A program made the position numbers and the translations under genes. The notes below the pieces were generated by a model. That model ran no database searches and was not told the origin of the DNA. It saw nothing but the letters and a program-made list of their open reading frames with translations. From CAIRTT01 sp046075665 (lineage in GTDB: Bacteria; Armatimonadota; Armatimonadia; Armatimonadales; Armatimonadaceae), in the NCBI GenBank assembly GCA_046075665.1, contig JBJTQN010000314.1, forward strand, positions 1 to 11,202: DNA of 11,202 bases. Direction: 5' to 3'. Position 1 is the stretch's first letter. Every line of letters begins with the position of its first letter. Shown piece by piece: positions 6,461 to 11,202 of this stretch.

Positions 6461-7285
6461 TTATGGATTTGATATGTACCAGCTACCGTCTGCGTTTTGG
6501 TGAGGAATACCCCAAAATTCATGACGACCGGCGTAAGGTCCCTGTGAAATCCGGAATAAACGAATCACCTGACCATCAAGTGCTGCACATGTATATGGAG
6601 TACCGTTAGCTGCGGTATCAAGCCGCGCAGGAACAGCCTTCGCATGTCCATCGGCGTAGTTGACATTCACAAAACCGTTGTGCCGGGCCGCAACCGGGCT
6701 AAAGAAAGCACCACATGCGAAATCTGGTGGACGATTAACAGGCTGTATTGTCGGAACCCCATCAGAGATGAACGCAGTCTCAGCCATGAATTCCAGGCTG
6801 GCCTGCGTTTTAACTGCCCTCCCAGCCCCGAAAAAGTTTGACGGTGCACCTTGTTCAACGACGGCGTAGTTAAAGTTGTAGCTAAGAAATTTATACGGTG
6901 GGTTTGCGGGACAAAGTCCAGGTGCGCCCATGGCAGCCCGAACATTGTTCCAACCACGCTGGATATCTACAATCCCCGTCGCAGAAGGACAAACCATTAT
7001 CTGGCTGTTCTTCTGATATGGCGTCAACGCATCATAAAACGTGAACACACAAGGTGGATTGCCACCCATATTGACGTAAAGGCTCAGTGGATACGTTTCG
7101 TCGTAATCCTGCACGTACATCATTCCGGCAATACCGGACTGCTTCAGGTTTGACAGACAAGATGCCTGCCGCGCTTTTTCGCGGGCCTGTGCAAAAACAG
7201 GGAAAAGAATGGCAGCAAGGATTGCGATAATCGCAATCACCACGAGTAACTCGATCAGGGTAAAACCGCTTTTGCGACGTTGCAT
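6461..7285 (-). CDS. prepilin-type cleavage/methylation protein with H-X9-DG (DUF1559-like) domain
   Basis: The 274-aa protein begins MQRRKSG/FTLIELLVVI, a class III-style prepilin signal. A prepilin peptidase would cut after G7 and methylate F8, and E12 is the conserved Glu5 of the mature pilin. A hydrophobic alpha-1 helix follows, then FPVFAQAREKARQASC and YVQDYDETYP, the arrangement typical of the large Armatimonadota/Planctomycetota pseudopilin family. The C-terminal motif H202-x9-D212-G213 is present, with six cysteines (43, 79, 99, 125, 191, 233) that could form disulfides outside the cytoplasm. A longer frame begins at TTG 7297, but GGAGG at 7291-7295, five bases before the ATG at 7285, sits inside that extension and decides for the ATG. 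The role is unknown: a minor pilin or pseudopilin of a secretion or surface-fibre apparatus. These proteins usually occur in many paralogues. Confidence 0.93.
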   Translation of the reverse strand: MQRRKSGFTLIELLVVIAIIAILAAILFPVFAQAREKARQASCLSNLKQSGIAGMMYVQDYDETYPLSLYVNMGGNPPCVFTFYDALTPYQKNSQIMVCPSATGIVDIQRGWNNVRAAMGAPGLCPANPPYKFLSYNFNYAVVEQGAPSNFFGAGRAVKTQASLEFMAETAFISDGVPTIQPVNRPPDFACGAFFSPVAARHNGFVNVNYADGHAKAVPARLDTAANGTPYTCAALDGQVIRLFRISQGPYAGRHEFWGIPHQNADGSWYISNP

Positions 7286-7290
7286 GGCGA

Positions 7291-7295
7291 CCTCC
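7291..7295 (-). promoter_or_regulatory. Shine-Dalgarno deciding the pilin start
   Basis: GGAGG on the minus strand, five bases before ATG 7285. It overlaps the alternative TTG start (7297-7295), making that longer start unlikely. The rest of the 146-bp gap to 7431 holds no convincing promoter or terminator that I can see. Confidence 0.8.
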
Positions 7296-7431
7296 AATAA
7301 GTAAGTATTTCTGCACTGCAGACTATTGCCCGCATTGGCACCAAAATACCATGCATTTGCGGCATCTGGAACACCTGAGCATCACAAGTATGGTAACCCG
7401 CTGCCGATCCAGGTCTGTTTGAGCTCGAAAA

Positions 7432-8625
7432 TCATGATTCGCTAAGCCGTTTTTGTGCGACTCCTCCGTACATCGCATGAATAGCGTTTAGCAATTGTGG
7501 TAGTCGATCTACAAATGGGCTTGTTGAGCATGCTTGACGAATCGCATCTGCATCGATTTCAGCCGCACTATTACCCGGGAACCAGTGGTTGGCATGACCA
7601 AATAGGTTGTATCTGGACTTTGCCCATTCCGTCAGATCAAGTGGTGCGCCAAATGTAAACAGTCGGAGAATTTCAAGCACGTGAACGCCACCGGGTAGTG
7701 CCTCCCAGTCCTTCGGGATGCCTTCCTGCCAACGAGACATCCAATCAGAGCCATGAAAGGTATTCAGACGCGTACTCAGTTTGTCGAGGACAGGTGCGAT
7801 AGCAGCGGAAGCATTTTCGTAATGCTCCAGCGATGCAATATGTGCATCGAAATCTGTTGGACGGGCTGCACCAATACTCAAGGTGTGTATCTGTGGATGT
7901 GAGAGGCAAAAAAGATTATTAAACGCCATAGGTGTTAATGGCTCACACAAATCTGTTAGGCGCTGCGGCGGATCGTATAGACGCCCACCTTTATCCGATG
8001 GGCTGATAATAAAGACTCCCATGTCCTGTTTTGTCGCTTCAGATACAGCATCCCAATTGAGTTGGTTAATCCAATACCAATGGAGGTTGACATAATCGAA
8101 CTCACCGGTGGCGCATGCGCGTGTAATCACATCACACGGAGCATGCGTTGAGAATCCAACGTTTCGAATCCGACCTTGCTTCTGATACTCCCTGACGACG
8201 GATAAACACCCGCCTGGCTCCAACACTTGATCCAAAAGTTCATGTGTGTTGACTCCGTGAAAGGCGAATAAATCGATATGGTCCACCTTCAGATAGGCCA
8301 TCGACTTTTCGAATGTCTCCCTAAATTTCGCTGCTTCCATCGGTGCGATTTTCGTCTGGAGGATGAGTTTAGAACGATCCAGCTTTGGCAGCACCCATCC
8401 CAGCTGCATTTCGCTGCTCCCGTAGCCACGGGCCGTTTCGATGTGATTGATACCCAGTTCCAGACTTCGGTGTATGGTCGCTTCAAGGTTTTCCTGATTC
8501 TCAGCCGGCACCTCGGATGGTTCTACGTCTTGCCATTTGTATTGATAACGCATCCCGCCACACGAGAAAACAGGCATCTCGAGCTCTGTCCGACCAAATC
8601 GACGCCGCGGCATGTTATGAACCAT
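7432..8625 (-). CDS. aldo/keto reductase with degenerate C-terminal ferredoxin-like region
   Basis: The product is a 397-aa NAD(P)H-dependent oxidoreductase of the AKR (beta/alpha)8-barrel fold. It begins MPRRRFGRTELEMPVFSCGG after a short MVHN lead. By AKR alignment the active-site positions are E63 (usually Asp) in HIETARGYGSSE, Y68, K92 in LQTKIAP and H123 in FAFHGVN. Later motifs are VGFSTHAP, FDYVNLHWYWINQ, GVFIISPSDKGGRLYDPP and LSIGAARPTDFD. The C-terminal 100 residues align in my memory with the ferredoxin-like tail of COG1453-type reductases (PGG-x-x-x-x-EILRL, RYNLFG, HWFPGN) but lack the CxxCxxCxxxCP clusters, as in a cyanobacterial-type subgroup. The frame stays open to 8808, overlapping the LacI gene. 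I prefer ATG 8625, with 8613 as alternative. Neither has a strong Shine-Dalgarno. The physiological substrate is unknown. Confidence 0.85.
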   Translation of the reverse strand: MVHNMPRRRFGRTELEMPVFSCGGMRYQYKWQDVEPSEVPAENQENLEATIHRSLELGINHIETARGYGSSEMQLGWVLPKLDRSKLILQTKIAPMEAAKFRETFEKSMAYLKVDHIDLFAFHGVNTHELLDQVLEPGGCLSVVREYQKQGRIRNVGFSTHAPCDVITRACATGEFDYVNLHWYWINQLNWDAVSEATKQDMGVFIISPSDKGGRLYDPPQRLTDLCEPLTPMAFNNLFCLSHPQIHTLSIGAARPTDFDAHIASLEHYENASAAIAPVLDKLSTRLNTFHGSDWMSRWQEGIPKDWEALPGGVHVLEILRLFTFGAPLDLTEWAKSRYNLFGHANHWFPGNSAAEIDADAIRQACSTSPFVDRLPQLLNAIHAMYGGVAQKRLSES

Positions 8626-8651
8626 GATCTTCAATCCACCACTCTCAAAAG

Positions 8652-8659
8652 AAACGTTT
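8652..8659. promoter_or_regulatory. candidate LacI-family operator core AAACGTTT
   Basis: This 8-bp perfect palindrome is centred on CpG, as LacI-family operators usually are, and lies between the divergent reductase and regulator genes, 26 bases before the reductase ATG. It matches the core of the E. coli PurR operator. The flanks are not symmetric, so the site is only a candidate. Confidence 0.4.
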
Positions 8660-8687
8660 TGCAGTGTATCGTTGCATGGCTCATAAT
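8659..8687 (+). promoter_or_regulatory. candidate promoter of the LacI-family gene
   Basis: TTGCAG (8659-8664) and CATAAT (8682-8687) have a 17-base spacer. The -10 matches 5 of 6 consensus bases and the -35 only 3 of 6. The AAACGTTT palindrome touches the -35, so binding there could autoregulate the gene. A second imperfect dyad, TGGTC/GACCA (8706-8710/8719-8723), lies in the leader. Confidence 0.3.
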
Positions 8688-8761
8688 CTATATAGCAGTC
8701 ATCCTTGGTCACTTCTGAGACCAGATCTATGAAATAACTGCGCCGGTCGTGAAATTTCAGG

Positions 8762-9796
8762 ATGGCCACAATACGAGATGTTGCCCGGGAATCGGGCGTG
8801 TCAGTCACAACCGTTTCGACGGTCCTAAATAATGCACCGCGTCCAGTAAATGATGCGACACGTGCAAAAGTCCTCGATGTCGCACGGCGTCTGCACTATG
8901 TACCGACAGCAAGTGCAATACGTCTGGTAAAGGGCAAAAGCCAAGTCATCGGGATGGCGTTTCCCAACGTCGAAACAAGTCTAGTCACTAACTATAATGC
9001 AGCCAAAGTCCTCGCAGGTGTCCTTTCGGTCGCCGCGGAAGAAGGCTACGTTGTACAGTTGAATCCACAACCGTGGGCTGGAGGAGCCGCTGGAGTTTCA
9101 CAAGTGCGAGCGACCGGCGTCGATGGCGTTTTGCTGTTGTGGCCGAGCCGGACATCCGATCAAACGGATGAACTTGCTAAAAGCGGTATCCCTGTGGTCG
9201 TTATTGCAGCATCTGCGAACAGCTCATCTACTTTGGCAACAAGCGTCGATGTTGAAAACATCCACGGCGGTCGGTTGGCCGCTGAGCATCTCATACACTT
9301 GGGTCATCGTAAAGCGATCTATGTAGCCGGAGCACTCGGTCAGGAATCTGTTCATCACCGCTATCAGGGCTTTTGTGATGTCTTTGAGGAGCAAAACCTC
9401 CCGAAACCGGAGATGATTGGATTTTCATTCGATCCGACTACAGTAGATCAGACGACAGATGAACACTTTAGACAATGTAAGGACGCCACGGCATACTTTG
9501 CAACCAACGACAGCCTTGCTCTCAGCATTATCCGGATAGCAGCTGATCACGGCCTGCACACTCCCAAGGACATAAGTGTCGTTGGTTTCGATGATGCACC
9601 TTTTGCGCAGCACACGTCACCTATGCTCACATCATTTGTTGTGAATATGGATACGATTGCTGAAACAGCGATGCGGCAGCTGATACGCCTTATCAGTGGA
9701 CAGTCTGTCGAAAAGGTAAGCATGCCACCAAAGTTGGTACTTAGGGAATCGACCGCTGCCGTGCGCAGTGTCGCGGAGCCTCAGATTCCCCAATAG
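8762..9796 (+). CDS. LacI-family transcriptional regulator
   Basis: The 344-aa protein is a full-length LacI/GalR-type repressor. Residues 1-49 form the helix-turn-helix (MATIRDVARESGVSVTTVSTVLNN), with recognition-helix residues V15, T16 and T17 close to PurR. Residues 50-60 form the hinge, with L55 in the position that inserts into a central CpG of the operator. From 61 on comes a periplasmic-binding-protein-like effector domain (QVIGMAFPN; AAEHLIHLGHRKAIYVAG; FATNDSLALSIIRIAADHG; ISVVGFDDAPFAQHTSPMLTS). The effector is probably a sugar or nucleoside-like small molecule but cannot be read from sequence. The start is the canonical family start. The Shine-Dalgarno is weak, with AGG adjacent to the ATG. 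It is divergent from the aldo/keto reductase, its most likely local target, and converges on the next gene with a 13-bp gap. Confidence 0.94.
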   Translation: MATIRDVARESGVSVTTVSTVLNNAPRPVNDATRAKVLDVARRLHYVPTASAIRLVKGKSQVIGMAFPNVETSLVTNYNAAKVLAGVLSVAAEEGYVVQLNPQPWAGGAAGVSQVRATGVDGVLLLWPSRTSDQTDELAKSGIPVVVIAASANSSSTLATSVDVENIHGGRLAAEHLIHLGHRKAIYVAGALGQESVHHRYQGFCDVFEEQNLPKPEMIGFSFDPTTVDQTTDEHFRQCKDATAYFATNDSLALSIIRIAADHGLHTPKDISVVGFDDAPFAQHTSPMLTSFVVNMDTIAETAMRQLIRLISGQSVEKVSMPPKLVLRESTAAVRSVAEPQIPQ

Positions 9797-9809
9797 GCTT
9801 ACCAATTAG

Positions 9810-10298
9810 CTAGAGTTTGATTCCGAATGAAAAGAGATTCACAGAGGATGCTCCTTCATCCGTTACATGGCGCAGCTCAACATAGCCCTTTTTCCCAACG
9901 GGTATCCCAAGGGAGACTGTTTCGATCCAGCTCTCTTTTCGATTTGCCCCGATGATTCTGCCAGCCCCTATGGAGACCCAGCCAGGAAGACTATCGGTGA
10001 AGCGCAGGCGCAGCTCTCCTATCGGGAATGCGACAGATGATCCATCTGTTTCGACCTCAGGGAGTGCCAGAACAAGGCCTGCCACATCGACATCCGGCGC
10101 GAGACGAACGGTGAAACCAGCTTGTACAGCCACCGGAGCCTGACTGCGTAGTGTGCCAGGCGTATATCGATCAAAGGCGAATGGGGTTAGTTTACTCGTG
10201 AATCCAGCTGCAACGAACGGCTGCGGCCCCTTTTCAGCAAGAGCACCTCCGGAGATACAAATACAAGCAGCAAGGCACAAAATCGTTAAGTTCTTCAT
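9810..10298 (-). CDS. small exported beta-rich protein, possibly an outer-membrane barrel
   Basis: The 162-aa protein has a clear signal peptide (MKN, hydrophobic core, GGALA at about 17-21, mature start EKGP). The mature part is built of alternating hydrophobic strands, several ending in aromatic residues, and finishes SVNLFSFGIKL, which resembles the amphipathic last strand of a small outer-membrane barrel. The ending VELRHVTDEGASSVNLFSFG faintly recalls lipid A deacylase (PagL)-type barrels, but the H-x-S motif is not intact, so I do not assign that activity. A longer frame starts at GTG 10331. ATG 10298 is preferred because GAGGA at 10305-10309 sits six bases upstream and the signal peptide then starts properly. 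It is a single gene, 113 bp downstream of the phosphatase gene on the same strand. Confidence 0.75.
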   Translation of the reverse strand: MKNLTILCLAACICISGGALAEKGPQPFVAAGFTSKLTPFAFDRYTPGTLRSQAPVAVQAGFTVRLAPDVDVAGLVLALPEVETDGSSVAFPIGELRLRFTDSLPGWVSIGAGRIIGANRKESWIETVSLGIPVGKKGYVELRHVTDEGASSVNLFSFGIKL

Positions 10299-10411
10299 CA
10301 GACATCCTCTACTTGTGTTATTGGGTGTCACGGGATGAATATTCAGGGAATGTCTGCGAGCGGACCGACATTTCCGGTGAGCGAACAGCGCACTAAATTC
10401 GTCTCTGGTGC

Positions 10412-10891
10412 CTAGAAATGATGTTCTTTCCGTAACGCAGTTAGAAATCCGTCACAGGCAGAATCCAACAAGTCATACACATATGCATAGCGACCATCAT
10501 AATACGGATCGGGCACGATGTCATCGGCCGGATCTTCGACAAAAGACATCATAGACCGGAGAACCGGCCACTCTGTGTCATTTTCATCAATCAGCATGGC
10601 TTCGACCCGTTCAAAGTTGGCATGGTCCATCGTGATGATGTAGTCGAATGCCCGCAAGTCGGATGGTTCCAGTTGTCTGGCTTTTTGGCCACCATAGCTG
10701 ACCCCATTGCGATCCAATATTTGCCGTGTACCACGGTGCGGAGGCTCACCAACGTGCCACGCACCGAGGCCTGCGGAGTCGACATCAATCGTTTCCGCAA
10801 GGCCGGCTGCAGTGACTTTATGGCGCATCAAGGCTTCTGCCATCGGGGACCTGCAAATATTCCCTAAGCAGACAAAGAGAACTCGTACCAT
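10412..10891 (-). CDS. low-molecular-weight protein-tyrosine phosphatase
   Basis: The 159-aa cytoplasmic enzyme hydrolyses phosphotyrosine, or phosphoarginine in the YwlE branch. The P-loop VCLGNICRSPMAEA contains catalytic C8, R14 and S15, and the general-acid loop is D128-P-Y-Y (128-131), where the tandem Tyr is typical of tyrosine-specific members. The DSAGLGAWHVGEPPH block and ITMDHANFE are also family-standard, and length is normal. I infer a phosphotyrosine substrate from the DPYY loop. Arginine phosphatase activity is less likely. It follows the upstream beta-repeat gene by 12 bases with no evident Shine-Dalgarno, so the two are probably co-transcribed. No exopolysaccharide or tyrosine-kinase gene is seen nearby, so its partner is unknown. 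Confidence 0.95.
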   Translation of the reverse strand: MVRVLFVCLGNICRSPMAEALMRHKVTAAGLAETIDVDSAGLGAWHVGEPPHRGTRQILDRNGVSYGGQKARQLEPSDLRAFDYIITMDHANFERVEAMLIDENDTEWPVLRSMMSFVEDPADDIVPDPYYDGRYAYVYDLLDSACDGFLTALRKEHHF

Positions 10892-10903
10892 GACAGAAGT
10901 CTA

Positions 10904-11202
10904 TCACTGCACGTCTGATGCACCCGGCACATTGAGCACGACATCACCTGAAACGGTCACGACGGAAACGCTGGAGCAAGGTTCGGCTCCGACCAGACCC
11001 TGGTAGTGACCGGGAACCTTATGAGTAAATGTTTCCGGGAGTGTCACATTTCCGGTCCTAGAGACAACTTTGGCATCAATACCACTGGCATCCAGGACAT
11101 TCACCGTGCAGTCCCCCGAAACCGAGTGCATATCAAGAGATTTTGGAATGACAGCACCGTGTAGGGTCACATCAGACCAGCCAGTCGCCGAATCAAGCTG
11201 TA
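10904..11202 (-). CDS. DUF4097-like beta-repeat protein, C-terminal part, truncated by window edge
   Basis: The frame runs open from the right edge (first full codon Gln at 11200) to TGA at 10904-10906, giving 98 complete residues. Any start inside the window, such as GTG 11170, is probably internal. Short repeating strand motifs are visible: SVSGDCTVNVLDASGIDAKV, SRTGNVTLPETF and VTVSGDVVLNV. This is the 'tvSGdv-v' pattern of DUF4097/putative-adhesin right-handed beta-repeat proteins. The full protein, its signal peptide and any membrane anchor are outside the window. It sits 12 bases upstream of the tyrosine phosphatase gene and is probably the leading gene of that pair. Some DUF4097 proteins accompany stress-response or anti-sigma genes, but nothing here shows which applies. 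Confidence 0.7.
   Translation of the reverse strand, partial: QLDSATGWSDVTLHGAVIPKSLDMHSVSGDCTVNVLDASGIDAKVVSRTGNVTLPETFTHKVPGHYQGLVGAEPCSSVSVVTVSGDVVLNVPGASDVQ

Noticed and set aside
8626..8808. 61-aa N-terminal extension of the aldo/keto reductase overlapping the LacI gene
   Set aside because: The extension covers the LacI start and promoter region and shows no AKR homology. The family start matches MPRRRFGRT, so ATG 8625 or 8613 is preferred.
10336..10345. TGAATATTCA 10-bp palindrome between the barrel-like protein and the phosphatase genes
   Set aside because: AT-rich, short, with no flanking symmetry and no regulator to link it to. Likely chance.
1..11202. Search for CRISPR arrays, IS elements, tRNA/rRNA, phage or toxin-antitoxin modules
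   Set aside because: No spaced direct repeats, transposase or integrase motifs, cloverleaf sequences or paired small toxin/antitoxin genes were seen on either strand.

Overview
The window looks like ordinary chromosomal DNA of roughly 50% GC from a free-living, diderm-type bacterium. The best lineage clue is the type IV pilin-like protein at about 6.5-7.3 kb. Its N-terminus (FTLIELLVVIAIIAILAAIL followed by FPVFAQAREKARQASC), YVQDYDETYP block and H-X9-DG motif are the pattern I associate with Armatimonadota (Chthonomonas/Fimbriimonas-like), and less closely with Planctomycetota. The RND efflux pump, exported proteins, a lipoprotein and a barrel-like protein fit an organism with an outer membrane. 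The lineage is an inference from family resemblance, not a search result.

Layout: (1) 1-942 (+), the C-terminal third of a heavy-metal/multidrug RND permease cut by the window edge. (2) 1053-2579 (+), a secreted protein with a long RGGD/Pro/Arg/Ser-rich disordered half and a folded NTF2/SnoaL-like C-terminus, closed by a textbook terminator at 2599-2634. (3) 5281-2736 (-), a three-gene cluster read leftwards: PQQ-type beta-propeller, ribokinase (3-bp gap), small four-helix membrane protein (26-bp gap). (4) 5402-6190 (+), exodeoxyribonuclease III, divergent from that cluster, with a 12-bp perfect palindrome between them. (5) 7285-6281 (-), a two-gene unit of H-X9-DG prepilin-like protein and a previously uncalled 56-aa lipoprotein whose Shine-Dalgarno overlaps the pilin stop codon, ended by a minus-strand terminator at 6258-6233. 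(6) 8625-7432 (-), an aldo/keto reductase divergent from 8762-9796 (+), a LacI-family regulator, with a candidate CpG-centred operator between them. (7) 10298-9810 (-), a small exported beta-rich protein. (8) 11202-10412 (-), the end of a DUF4097-like beta-repeat protein followed by a low-molecular-weight tyrosine phosphatase.

Functionally the window mixes efflux, sugar phosphorylation, DNA repair, pseudopilin/lipoprotein surface biology and a probable sugar- or metabolite-responsive regulator with its oxidoreductase. I see no phage, transposon, CRISPR, tRNA, rRNA or clear defence system. No stretch over 300 bases lacks a gene. The most useful new items are the translationally coupled lipoprotein, the beta-propeller that lacks the expected signal peptide, and the LacI/reductase operator candidate. 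I found nothing that clearly amounts to an undescribed system.
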